Position numbers and translations under genes: made by a program. From contig CM040452.1 of assembly GCA_022749755.1 (NCBI GenBank), positions 14,402,350-14,466,349 on the forward strand: a stretch of 64,000 bases of DNA. The letters run 5' to 3'. Under the pieces are notes generated by a model. That model was given only the letters and a program-made list of their open reading frames with translations. It was not told the DNA's origin and did no database searches. The DNA is from Azadirachta indica (lineage: Eukaryota; Streptophyta; Magnoliopsida; Sapindales; Meliaceae). Position 1 is the stretch's first letter, and the number at the start of each line of letters is the position of its first letter. Of this stretch, positions 34,317 through 44,905 are shown one piece after another.

Positions 34317-37115
34317 ATGGCGGAGAGTGTAGTGAGCTTTGTTCTCAATAACTTGAAGTCACTGCTTGAGGAAGAATACAAGCTGTTGACAAGTGTAGAA
34401 CAGGAAGTCCATGAGATAATCAGTGAACTGGAAATCATTAAATCTTTCCTGAAGGATGCGGATGCAAGGGCTGCAGCAGCAGAAGCAGAAGAAGGAAAAG
34501 GCAATGAAGGTGTCAAAACATGGGTGAAAAAAGTGAGGGAACAAGCTTATCGCATTGAAGATGTCATTGACGAGTACATACTCAACATCTCACAACTTCC
34601 TGATTGCAGTGGCTTCTTCGGTTTCCTCCAAAAAATTCCCCGACACATGAAGAAGCTTAAACTGCGACATCAAGTAGCCACTGAGATTGGAAGTGTCAAG
34701 TCATCATTAGATAATATTAATCGAGCCGCACTAAAGTATAACTTCGGACCTAGAGATGAAGAATCAATCATCAGAAAGAGAAATACTAATGACTTTGGAG
34801 TTGGTTCGTTGTTCATTGAAGAAACTGAAGTTGTTGGAATCCAATCTACTAAACAGAGATTGATTGATTGGTTGGTGAATGACAGACTCGAACGTTCAGT
34901 GATCGCAGTGGTGGGCGAAGGAGGTCTAGGCAAGACCACTATTGCCGGGAAAGTGTTTAACAATGAAGTGGTCAAAAATCGCTTTGATTGTCAGGCTTGG
35001 ATCTCTGTTGGGAAAGAATATAACAAGAGAGAGTTACTAAGCAATATTATAAAAAAGTTGTACCGCCTTGCGGAGCAGTCTGCTCCATCGGAGATTTCCA
35101 GCATGGACGAAAGGGAACTAATAACCACGTTGAGGGAACACTTACAGGACAAGAGTTACCTGATTTTGTTCGACGACGTATGGAAGACTGAATTTTGGAG
35201 GGACGTAGAGTATGCTTTACTTGAAAACAATAAAAGTAGCAGGATAATGATCACAACGAGGCACATGGACGTAGCCAATTTCTGCAAACACTCCGCAATG
35301 GTTGAGGTGTACGAGCTTACAACTTTGCCTCCAAAAGAGGCGTGGAAGCTTTTTTGTAGAAAGGCATTTGGACCTAGCTCTGATGGGACTTGTCCTCCGG
35401 AGCTGGTGGGATTGTCCCATGAAATCCTAGCAAAATGCGGAGGTTTACCACTTGCAATTGTTGCTGTTGGTGGTCTTTTGTCAACCAAAAAAAAGGTTGT
35501 TTCTGAATGGCAAAGAGTACTTACTAGCTTGGGCTCAAGGTTAGGAAGCGATCCTCATCTAAAAGATTGCAACAGAGTTTTATCCGAAGGGTATTCTAAT
35601 CTGCCTCACCACCTCAAATCATGTCTTTTGTACTTTGGCTTGTTTCCAGAGAGCCACATAATTAAGTGTTCGAGACTCATTCGCTTGTGGATAGCTGAGG
35701 GCTTTGTTGCCGCTGAACAAGATGCGGAAGAGTATCTGAACGAGCTCATTGGCAGAAGCTTGGTTCAAGTCTCAGAGAGGTATATTTCCGGACGAGCTAG
35801 GAGATGCAGGGTCCATGATCTGATGTACGAGATCATCATCAGGAAATCTAAGGAGCTGGGTTTTTATGGCGTCCTGGATGAAGGAAAGTCCGATGATGAT
35901 TACAGTAAAACTCGGCGCATTTCAATCCACGGAAATACAGATCGTTTTTCACAGAGGATCAAGGACTCAAAGGCTCGTACTGTTGTTCTTTTCAACGTAG
36001 ATAAGCCGCCCGAAATTTTCATGAGTACAGTTGTTTCCCATTTCAAGCTCATGAAAGTACTGGATTTGGAAGATGCTCCAATATATTATCTTCCTGAAGG
36101 ACTGGGAAACCTCTTCCATTTGCGGTACTTGAGTGCGAAAAATACCAAGGTAGAGACGATTCCCAAGTCCATACACAAGCTTCTCAATTTAGAGGTTTTG
36201 GATTTGATGCATTGTCTTGTTAGTGAGCTCCCCGTGGAGATCAGGAACCTGAAAAAGTTGCGGTATTTAATGGTATACCATTACAAAGGTGGAGCCATAA
36301 TACAGGGAGGGTTTGGGTCTTTAACGAATCTTCAGAAGCTGTATTATGTACAAGCAAACTCTGAAATTCTCAAAGAGCTTAGGAAGCTAAAGAATATGAG
36401 AAAGTTGGGCATTAGGCTGGAAAATGGAAACGGGGAGGATCTGTGTAGTTCCATAGCCGAATTGAAGACGCTTGAATCTTTAAATGTTGATTGGACAAGC
36501 GGAGAAAAAATTGTTGACATAGATTCCTTGGATTCTCCTCCTCCAAATCTCCAGCATCTCTTCTTGGCGGGGAATATGAAGAGGCTGCCGCATTGGATTT
36601 TCGTACTCAAAAATCTTATTAGAGTAAGTTTGGAGTCGTCAGGATTAACAAGTGATCCCATGAGTGATATTCAAACCCTGCCTAATTTATTGGAGCTTAG
36701 GCTAGTAGATACATACAATTATCTACGTTTGCATTTCGAAGAAGGTTGGTTTCCGAAACTCCAAATCTTGTCACTCTTGGATTTGAAAGCAGTGAAATCG
36801 GTGGTAATAGAGGAAGGTGCAATGCCTAATCTTAGAGAACTGAAGATTGGGCCATGCCCGAGGTTGAGAGAGATTCCTGCAGGAATTGAGCATCTTAGAA
36901 ACCTCAAGTTTCTCAATTTCAGAGATATGTTGAGAGAAGTTTATCATATGACACAAGACAGGAAATGGAATAAGGTGACTGAGCGTATCCCAGAAATTCG
37001 TGTCAGTTTCAAGAAGGCAGAAAAATACTACTATTGTACCGCTAAATATCTCTCATCTCTGTCGCATGAAGATTTACAGGAGTTTACTGAAGAATTGGAC
37101 CAACGTAACGAGTAG
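34317..37115 (+). CDS. RPM1-like CC-NB-ARC-LRR disease resistance protein (intact)
   Basis: Single-exon gene of 932 residues, full length for the family. Rx-type coiled coil at about 1-150 with the EDVID motif (IEDVIDEYIL, about 80). NB-ARC: P-loop GEGGLGKTT (about 200-208), kinase-2 YLILFDDVW (about 281-289), RNBS-B SRIMITTR (about 307), GLPLA (about 376), RNBS-D with LKSCLLYFGLFP, and an MHD variant VHD near 499-501. LRRs fill about 540-900. The start ATG has an MAESVVSF N-terminus, as expected for RPM1-like CNLs. Such proteins act at the plasma membrane or cytosol as effector-triggered receptors, and EDVID-type CNLs can form resistosome channels. It is the only intact member of its array; the pseudogene at 16961 and relic at 27363 are its paralogues. 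Confidence 0.97.
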   Translation: MAESVVSFVLNNLKSLLEEEYKLLTSVEQEVHEIISELEIIKSFLKDADARAAAAEAEEGKGNEGVKTWVKKVREQAYRIEDVIDEYILNISQLPDCSGFFGFLQKIPRHMKKLKLRHQVATEIGSVKSSLDNINRAALKYNFGPRDEESIIRKRNTNDFGVGSLFIEETEVVGIQSTKQRLIDWLVNDRLERSVIAVVGEGGLGKTTIAGKVFNNEVVKNRFDCQAWISVGKEYNKRELLSNIIKKLYRLAEQSAPSEISSMDERELITTLREHLQDKSYLILFDDVWKTEFWRDVEYALLENNKSSRIMITTRHMDVANFCKHSAMVEVYELTTLPPKEAWKLFCRKAFGPSSDGTCPPELVGLSHEILAKCGGLPLAIVAVGGLLSTKKKVVSEWQRVLTSLGSRLGSDPHLKDCNRVLSEGYSNLPHHLKSCLLYFGLFPESHIIKCSRLIRLWIAEGFVAAEQDAEEYLNELIGRSLVQVSERYISGRARRCRVHDLMYEIIIRKSKELGFYGVLDEGKSDDDYSKTRRISIHGNTDRFSQRIKDSKARTVVLFNVDKPPEIFMSTVVSHFKLMKVLDLEDAPIYYLPEGLGNLFHLRYLSAKNTKVETIPKSIHKLLNLEVLDLMHCLVSELPVEIRNLKKLRYLMVYHYKGGAIIQGGFGSLTNLQKLYYVQANSEILKELRKLKNMRKLGIRLENGNGEDLCSSIAELKTLESLNVDWTSGEKIVDIDSLDSPPPNLQHLFLAGNMKRLPHWIFVLKNLIRVSLESSGLTSDPMSDIQTLPNLLELRLVDTYNYLRLHFEEGWFPKLQILSLLDLKAVKSVVIEEGAMPNLRELKIGPCPRLREIPAGIEHLRNLKFLNFRDMLREVYHMTQDRKWNKVTERIPEIRVSFKKAEKYYYCTAKYLSSLSHEDLQEFTEELDQRNE

Positions 37116-38405
37116 TCACGTCTGTCAAGAAATTAAAATGGTCTGATCTCCTCTTCAAGAGTTCTCTTTTACTGTCTTCCTACTATACTCCTGCCGCCAT
37201 TAGAATTCTTTTCTTATTATATATATTAATTGACTGTATTTCATCTTCACATTGCCATGAACAGATGGAATATCATCCTTCAACGTCCCTATGAATAAAA
37301 CAGGGTGATCAGGTGGTGGCATGGTGCAGTATATATGCTTCCGAATTTTTTATGTGTCATTATGTAATATAGATGGTTATATGAAACCCATGTGTGTTTT
37401 TACTGCTGTGTGCCTGTGAGTGTCTTCTTAATTGCAAGGAATTGTCATCAAATTCAGTGTGTTTTTTAAAATTTTGCATGTGTGTTTTTTAAAATTTAAT
37501 CATTGGATTTATTTATATTTAACGATTTATAATGATGTTGTTCTATATGTATATATATATGGGTAGGATCAACAGCCTTACTTTTTTTTATAAAAAATAT
37601 TATATTAATTATAAATCGTTAAATATAAATAAATCCAATAATTTATATTTGATGTAAAACATTACGTAATAAAAAAGGGCTATTAATCTTGTCTCATATA
37701 TATATATATATGTATGTGTGTGTGTTACCGTAAACGTTACATGAATATAATAATGCTTGCATTCTGCTAGATAGATGATTCCTCAATTTCTTTATCATAT
37801 TTATTCTATTTTTTCCTTATTATATGTATGTCCTAGCAGTCCTGCGCTCTGAAGGTGGCTATCCCTTTTCTATCATCCAGAGGTTGATTTAAGGTGTTAT
37901 TGCCTGTCAAATACTAATTAATAATATGTTTTTGCTAATTTTATTGAAAAGTCGATTATTATTATTATTATAGTATATATTAATTCTGACATCGTATACG
38001 CACGCATCATTCCGTCTCTTGCCCTAGACTAGGATATCAAACGACTTACCACGATCTTCCTAAATTGTGAAAGGTTTGTCGTAGCTAGTTACGTACTCCT
38101 TCTCAATAACAGTGAATACATAGTGATCACTGCATGCTTGTCTCCATTATAATCATTTCACATATTCTTCCACTATCTGATATTAATTGTTCGTAAATGG
38201 TGTAGACTGCAATACCATGAATCTAGATGAACTTAAAAAATTGTAGTAATTAAATAAATTGAGAGGAAGAAAACTAAGAGACTTCACTCTAATTTTTGGA
38301 TATAGATTAAACAGCGAGGTCTTGCTTCTCCTGCATAAATAATTTAACAGCTAAAGTATACGCTTTACCAAAAAAAGAACGGAAAAGTAAAGCAATAAAA
38401 TAATA
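37116..38405. other. Spacer with a foldback element
   Basis: Holds the NLR 3' flank and the BMT5-like copy 2 promoter. Apart from the foldback at 37502-37697 I see nothing structured, only TA-rich tracts near 37550 and 37700. Confidence 0.5.
37502..37697. repeat. MITE-like foldback with a perfect 32-bp inverted repeat
   Basis: 37502-37533 and 37608-37639 are perfect 32-bp reverse complements (core TTATATTTAACGATTTATAA), separated by 74 bp. A second, imperfect inversion pairs GGGTAGGATCAACAGCC (37561) with GGGCTATTAATCTTGTCTC (37677), suggesting a small MITE at about 37561-37695 flanked by TA-rich DNA. No coding capacity. Confidence 0.6.
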
Positions 38406-39202
38406 ATGGAGGAAGAGATTAAGGAAGCTAATAATGAAGGAGAAGTAGAGAAATCGATAAAGCATTATAGCAGTAAGCATAAGATTTTACTGGTGGGTGA
38501 AGGAGAATTCTCTTTTGCAGCATGCTTAGCCAAAGCGTCTGGTTCTGCTGTCAACATGGTTGCTACTTCTCTCGACTCAGAGAGCTATAATATAACTTAC
38601 CATTAACTATAGTCTTAACAAGAGCTTATACAAACGCTGCTTCAAATATTAAAGTGCTGGAGGACCTCGGATGCCTCGTGGTTAATGGAGTAGACGTCCA
38701 TACAATGAACCAACACCCGCTTCTCAATTTGAAATCATTTGACCATATAATCTTTAACTTCCCTCATGCAGGTTCCTTTTGGAATGAAGGAAACCTTAGC
38801 CAGATTATGTAAGTTAAAAAAACAATAATGAAGAATTCTCATTAATCATTAATTAATAAAACCTTTTATTGTTCTTTTTGGTGGTTGTTAAATTTCTATT
38901 GATCGATCAGGCTTCATCAAAACTTGGTGACGGGCTTCCTGAGGAGTTCAAGGGACATGCTGAAAGAGAATGGAGAAGTCCATGTAACCCACAAAACAGC
39001 TCATCCATTCGGTAGATGGGAGATAGAGAAGTTGGCTGAGGATGTAGGGCCTAGATTGGTTGAGAAAGTGTGGTTTAGTAAATGGGATTATCCGTGCTAT
39101 GAAAATAAGAGAGGAGATGGGTTCAGATGCAATGAGTGTTTTCGTATTGGTCGATGCAGTACATTCAATTTTCCAAGCGGCGTTAAAAAGAGCAATAAAT
39201 AA
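38406..39202 (+). pseudogene. BMT5-like (DUF2431) methyltransferase, copy 2, intron-1 defect
   Basis: Exon-like blocks at 38406-38580, 38613-38808 and 38911-39202 join in phase to 220 residues, the usual size. SAM motif ILLVGEGEFSFA, then FDHIIFNFPHAGSF, then NGEVHVTHKT, WDYPCYENKRG and GRCSTFNF. Intron 2 (38809-38910) has normal GT and AG ends. Intron 1 is only 32 nt (38581-38612): it keeps a TATAG acceptor but begins AG, not GT, and is far below plant minimum intron length. Unspliced, the first frame stops at 38604-38606 after 66 codons. So it is probably a pseudogene made by a deletion in intron 1, or else a very unusual transcript. It converges with the HIPP-like gene at 39483. Confidence 0.8.
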
Positions 39203-39482
39203 GAAGCTTTATGCATGTGGTTAGAAGTTAGACAGTTGATATATGATGGACTAATTCACAGTTTTAGATTTTCATTGATTAAGCTACAAGGTTCATAGAT
39301 CTGCAAGTTCTATTTACAGCGATTTATTTATGAGAAAATTGACAATGTCATCCTACACATCTATATATATATGTATATATACATACAAATTATCAACAAA
39401 AACAAAAATCGAAAGAAAGGATATTGAAACAATTAATTAACATGGGCAACCCAAATTAATGCTTGCTATGAAAATGGATGTG
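39203..39482. other. Convergent 3' spacer
   Basis: 280 bp between the stops of BMT5-like copy 2 and the HIPP-like locus. Contains a TATATATATATGTATATATA stretch near 39361. Nothing else seen. Confidence 0.5.
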
Positions 39483-40024
39483 TCACATAATAGAGCAATT
39501 GTTGCTCTGGTATGGATCTTGAACGACGTGATAATAATACACAGGGAGCTGTGGCTGTGGATATCCGGTACTAGTACTAGTACTAGTACTAGTAGTGGAG
39601 TAACATGATGATGAAGCATAACACGTATTATCTTCATCGTTCTTTGTATTAATATTATTATCAATAATATTCATATTCTGCTCAAATTCAACGGTGGCAT
39701 GCCCAACGTTCTTCCTTAATCTTGCCGTCAATTTCAAACAATCAATTCCGTTCCCGATAATGACAACTCTATATTTATCTGGCCCTTCCACTGCCATTGA
39801 TGTTACACATACATATACATTAATTGTAAATATATTATATAAACACAAAATCAAATTAATATTAATGCATATAATAAATATACATACATACAAATTAAAA
39901 TAAAGTTTTATTTGGTAATTAATTAATAATTATCTTGTGCTTTGGCAATAATCTTCATGACTTTGATTCTGCATTCTTCACGGTTCATTTGCACCTTTAT
40001 GACTATCCTTTGTCGCTGCACCAT
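39483..40024 (-). pseudogene. HIPP-like heavy-metal-associated protein, splice sites lost
   Basis: Minus strand. The middle exon (40015-39932, after a TGCAG acceptor) encodes RQRIVIKVQMNREECRIKVMKII; the last exon (from about 39812 to 39483) encodes MAVEGPDKYRVVIIGNG, LRKNVGHATVEF, a Ser/Thr repeat and the C-terminus NNCSIM, a CaaX isoprenylation box. Together these form an HMA domain plus tail typical of HIPPs. The metal-binding CxxC is replaced (NREEC). By comparison with the intact HMA gene at 42974, the donor GATG/GTAATT has become GATAATTATT, and no AG stands at the expected acceptor. Read through, the frame from ATG 40024 stops after 32 residues. Likely a pseudogene, though an unusual splice form cannot be excluded. 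Confidence 0.7.
39568..39595. repeat. (GTACTA)n microsatellite in the HIPP-like coding region
   Basis: About four and a half units of a hexanucleotide, encoding alternating Ser-Thr in the minus-strand frame. As a hexamer, copy-number change would keep frame. Confidence 0.9.
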
Positions 40025-40949
40025 TATATCATATACAAGATCGATGCATTTTAATCATTTAACAGAATATATGAGTACTGTTTGTTGGAGGCAAAGAAAG
40101 CGAGATTTCATTTAACAGAATGTAAAATTTGTATTTGTCAAGAAGACTAAGTAACATCCACTTAGAAATTTCATTGCCCTCATTAACTTACTTCAACGAC
40201 AAAGTCAAATCATGAATGCAAAGACAAGGGTAAGTACTGTTTCTAACAAATGGGGTCAAAACTCTCAACTTTCAAGAACAAGTCTACGCGCCAATTGAGG
40301 ACTTAAAATAGTAGTGTAAACGTTCATCAATGAAATTAATTAATTAATTAAAGAAATCACAAATTAATTTCGAGTTTGCTTAATGAATTTCCCTACCAAA
40401 ATCTCTGAAATTCTTGCCAATATGTTATCTTGCTAGCTAACATTTTTCTAATTTTTGTTTTATTTTATTGTTCGTGTAACCTAACCTAAATTAAAAATAT
40501 AATAAAAAAAGACAAGTCAAGAAGAGAAAGCGACCTTATATATTCAGACTGAATCGTTGAAGGAAATTTAAGGGGAATTAAATTCTATGGCACAAGCCAG
40601 CCCACGACACTTTGTGGATTATTAGCAGGCCAACAGTCTTAGCGTGAAGAAGTGGTAATTCATTCCCGCACACGTTTTGAAAAGTCAATAAATTAATCAA
40701 TCCAAAAATAAGAATAAGAAATAAAAAATTAAAAGCCATGATCTTATTATATCTTAGAGACAAGATGGGACATCAATCCTTAACCTATATTATTTCATAA
40801 GTATAAATGTACACTAAGAATACGTGTATATATATACTTGTTTGATAATAATATAACTAATTATCAGTTCAATTGATAAAATTTTTTATGAATGATTTAG
40901 TTAACGTTTATGTAATGTTTTTTAAAAACTATAAAAATGTTAATATTTG
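40025..40949. other. AT-rich spacer upstream of the HIPP-like locus
   Basis: Expected to hold the HIPP-like promoter and its first exon. A counterpart of the 6-nt coding first exon (ATGAAG) could not be identified. No other feature seen. Confidence 0.4.
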
Positions 40950-42035
40950 GAGCTTAGGGTTATTTTCAGTTTTATTTTTTAATTTATTGACATATATTAT
41001 ACATGCCATTAATTTATTAAAAATTACCACTTTACCTCAAATAACTGTAAAATATGTATTTTACCCTTATTTTTAATTAAAAATGAAAAGATTATGTAGT
41101 TTTAGTCCTCCAAACTTTAATTATAACATATTTTGACTTATTATAATATTTTAATCCCTTCTATTATATTTATCATCATCTGTTAAAATTTTTGAGAATT
41201 TAATTCCCTTTTGCACCTCAACATTAAAATAACCATAATTTCATTGCACTCAATAAAAAATTTAAAGAAAACACACTTTTTCTACCATTTTTTGTCAAAA
41301 AAATATATCAACTTTTCCTTCAATTTTTTTCAAAAAAATGCATCAAGTTCTCCTGTCATTTTCTTATCATTGACTCAATTATTTATTTTGGTTTCAAAAA
41401 CTTTTTCCCTCTGCTATTAATTTCTACTATCTCAACTATTGTTCCTTCTCATAATCACTGACAAAAGCTACTCAAGATATAAATCACCGAAAATATGAAC
41501 CTAAACTCATGGTACATGTCTTTAATTTGTTATTTTTTGAAACGGACAATAATAAAGATTGTAGGGACTTATTTGATTAGTTATTGTAACTTTCATCTAT
41601 GGTTTGTTAGATGTAATTTAGAGAAAATTTGTATTTGAAAAAAGAGAAAAAAGCAATGGTCATGGCAGAGAATGTGATAGAGGAAAAAAATGAAAAATAA
41701 TAGAAAAACAAAAGATGAAAATGGGTATGGTAGATCAGGATTTTTATGTTTACATTTTATATTAAAGATGAATAGTGCGATAGATTCATTTAAATTTAAT
41801 TAGTGGGAGTAAATTTGTTCTTTATCACTATTTAGTAGATTGATATAATACTTCTGTAAGAACTAAAATATTAAAATTTGGTCAAAGTTTAGGGATTAAA
41901 AAGTTCCTTTTTAATTAAAAGAAAGGTAAAATAGTCATTTATCATTATTCAAAGGTGGAGTGATGACTTTCAATAAATTGATATAATATCTTATATATGT
42001 CAATAAATTAGGAGATAAAATTGAAAATAGCTCAA
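40950..42035. mobile_element. Nonautonomous TIR element C (long diverged inverted repeats)
   Basis: Left arm (about 40950-41165) and right arm (about 41825-42035) are diverged inverted repeats of about 200 bp. Matching landmarks: AATTTATTGACATATAT on the left against its reverse complement near 41995-42012; TTTAATTAAAAATG against TTTAATTAAAAAGG. Long TIRs and no coding capacity suggest a MULE-type derivative. Exact ends and target duplication could not be fixed. Confidence 0.55.
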
Positions 42036-42805
42036 TATATAGCTTATTGAATTCACTAGTTATAGTTAGACTAAGATAGCATACATTCAATTGATAGAAA
42101 TAACTTAAATTTACCACATTATACCTAATAAATGTAAAATTTTGATTAACATATGTCACAATGTGAATTAGATACTACTTAATTAATTTTGTAGTGTTTA
42201 ATATAATTAGCTTATTAGATTCAATAGTTATATATATCGTTAGTGTTCCTAAAGAGATAATACTTAAGATAGTAGATTTTGGAATTGTTGTGTTTGATTG
42301 AAAATATACTATGAGAACCACAATCTTAAATAGTGTTTAAAAAAATACATGATTCTAAAAAATACTTCAACTAGCTAGGGTTGTATTGGAGGCAGAACTA
42401 AATAATTTGGAGGAGCCAAAATGACTAAAAAATAAAGTTAATTAAATAATATTTTAAAAATTATAAATAAATTAAAGGATAAATTGATAATTTTTTAAAA
42501 TATAAGGGTTAAATTGCATATAAATTTAAGAAATGGGGTTAAAATATTAAAAAATTCAAAAAATTTTTGTAGACCTGAGGGGCCCGTCAGCCCTTGAGGC
42601 ACTCCTCCACTGGCTAGGCGTGTAGAAGGGTTTAAATTGTTACATTAATTTTCCTTGACCTCGAGTCATATACGTGTCTTCCACAATATATATTCAAATA
42701 AGGTAATCCATCCACAATAATCAACTTAATGCACATGCACGTGAAGGAATAAGCAAATAAATAAATCAAATTAAATAAAAATAATTATAATATAAGTCTA
42801 AAGCC

Positions 42806-42842
<37 letters not shown>

Positions 42843-42973
42843 GACTTATTATTGGCCCTACGAAAACGTCAATATTAATTAATTAACTTCTCATCATCTA
42901 TAAATAGACTCTTCCGACTTCTCTAACGCTTAATTATACAAGTCCATCGTGATATAGAAGCCTTACGTTAAAA
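42036..42973. promoter_or_regulatory. Upstream region of the HMA gene
   Basis: AT-rich, contains an (AAT)n tract at 42806-42841 inside a GCCAATAATAA...TTATTATTGGC short inverted repeat. CTATAAATAG at about 42899-42908 is a good TATA box about 65-75 bp upstream of the start codon of the HMA gene. Confidence 0.55.
42806..42841. repeat. (AAT)n microsatellite
   Basis: Twelve AAT units, flanked by an 11-bp inverted repeat (GCCAATAATAA / TTATTATTGGC) that could fold the tract into a hairpin. Confidence 0.93.
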
Positions 42974-43008
42974 ATGAAGGTAAAATCGAGTCTTCTTTCA
43001 TATAGACA

Positions 43009-43043
<35 letters not shown>

Positions 43044-43605
43044 ATAATTTAGTTAATTTATAAGGATTCTCTTCCTAATAATATATTAATTACTCGTATA
43101 ATTACGTGCTCTGCATGCGTTCAGCGAAAGATAGTTATAAAGGTGCAGATGTCTTGCGGAAAATGCAGATCGAAAGCCTTGAAGATTGCAGTGGAAGTAG
43201 ATGGTAATTAGCATTTAATAGTTAATTCTATATAATGTATGCTTTTTTATTAATTAATTAATTATGTTTTGGTGCATACATATACATATATATATATATG
43301 GACGTACTTACGTAGGTGTGAACAACGTGGAAATAAAGGGAGAGGAAAAAGACCAACTGGTGGTAACCGGAGACGACGTAGATTCAGTGAAGCTTACACA
43401 GAAACTTAGAAAGGAACTCGGATTTGCGACCATATCAAGCGTGGAAGAAGAGAAAGAGAAGGAGGAAGAGACAAGTAGTACTCCAACTCCAATCCAGTGG
43501 TACGATAATCGATGGCGGCCTCCGGGATACGAAATGCTGGTTTATGAGCCAAAATCCAAGTCCTACTGTTTGCTCCATCATGTGATATTTACTTTTAACA
43601 ATTAA
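42974..43605 (+). CDS. HMA-domain protein (HPP/HIPP family), three exons
   Basis: Exons 42974-42979 (ATG AAG only), 43125-43203 and 43316-43605 join to 124 residues with GT-AG introns in phase. The HMA domain covers about 1-70: RKIVIKVQMSCGKCRSKAL carries the MxCxxC metal site, followed by VNNVEIKG, DQLVVTGDDVDSVKL and LRKELGFATI. An acidic EEEKEKEEE stretch and a Trp/Pro/Tyr-rich tail follow. There is no CaaX box (ends FTFNN), so it is an HPP rather than an isoprenylated HIPP. Family members bind metals or act as susceptibility factors, and HMA domains occur as integrated decoys in NLRs such as rice Pik. It lies about 6 kb from the intact NLR. The 6-nt coding first exon is shared with other HMA genes of this type. 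Confidence 0.88.
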
Positions 43606-43866
43606 ACAGCTCTTTCCTTGCTTTGGTTTTCTTCTAAGTTGTAAGTCAATAGTCTCTTAAATCGGCAAACGCGGCTTCTTAGCAATTAATGAATACTTAG
43701 TTGATCAACCAAATTAATAAATTTTGCAATTAAGTTTATTTTTCTAATTTTGTAATTAATTACTGAGGTGAATTCCATGCTAATTTTTTAAGATAATTAA
43801 TTGTAAATATAACATATATACATAATTAAAATTAATTATCTTATAGTATTATATATATAATTATAT

Positions 43867-44837
43867 GCAAATTTCCGATTACCCCTAAGGTTTTTTATAA
43901 TACCTTATTGTCCCTCCGAGGTTTAAAAATTTATTCATTAAGTCCACTTGTTCACTAATTAAAATAACAAGATTTTAGGGGTAGAAAAACTAACTAAGCG
44001 CCACATCACACACACACAAATCTATTTTTAAATTATTAAATTAATAAAACAATAAATAAAAGAATCATAAAATTAACAATAAATAAATAAATAAATCATA
44101 AAATAAATAATAAATTAACAAAATAATAAATAATAAATCATTAAATTAACAAAACAGTAAGTAAATAAATCATAAAATAAATAATAAATAATAAATCATT
44201 AAATTAACAAAACAATAGATAAATAAATCATAAAATTAACAATAATAAATAATAAAATTAACAAAATAATAAAATTTAGTATAAGACTATGTTTGGTGTG
44301 TAATTGTACTATTTTTATTAATAATAAAAAAAATTATAAAAGTGTCATGCCCATCGCTATCAACGGTCGATCGATCACTATTACTGATTGCTGTTTGGGT
44401 TTCCATTAAAATTATTAGATTTTTTTTAATACTCAAATGTTCAACTTCAAATTCATGACAAATTGTTAGTCAAATAATGATGATAATGATATTGTTGTGT
44501 AAAATATTCAAAAGAATTTCAATAATGTTCAAAAAAAACTTAAACAATTGAAAGTTAATGACGGCGATAATTAGATGATTGACTGCAACCGTCAACGGCG
44601 ATAATCATGATAAAACAATAATTTTTTTTTTTGTTATTAAGAGATTTTTTAATTATTTAATTTAAAAGTAATAATATATAATAAAATAATAAAAATACTT
44701 TTGTCACTAGACTTATTATAGTAAAAGTGTATTTTTTATATTATCTTAATTAACAGATGAACTTAACTGGTAAATTTTTAAACCTCATAAGATAATAGGG
44801 TATTAGGAAAAACCTTAGTGGTAATTGAGAATTTGTC
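43867..44837. mobile_element. Nonautonomous TIR element D
   Basis: About 970 bp. Left end GCAAATTTCCGATTACCCC and right end (reverse complement) GACAAATTCTCAATTACC begin inverted repeats of about 105 bp (43867-43972 and about 44733-44837), sharing CTAAGGTTTTT, ATACC and GAGGTTTAAAAATTTA. Flanks are TA-rich, so the target duplication is uncertain. The interior includes an A+T minisatellite. No transposase; MULE-like by TIR length. Confidence 0.75.
44030..44280. repeat. AT-rich minisatellite
   Basis: Repeated AAATAAATCATAAAAT and AATCATTAAATTAACAAAA blocks with a period of roughly 65-75 bp, two to three imperfect copies, inside element D. Confidence 0.7.
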
Positions 44838-44871
<34 letters not shown>

Positions 44872-44905
44872 GTAATGCTATATATTATTATTAAGGAATG
44901 AATTA

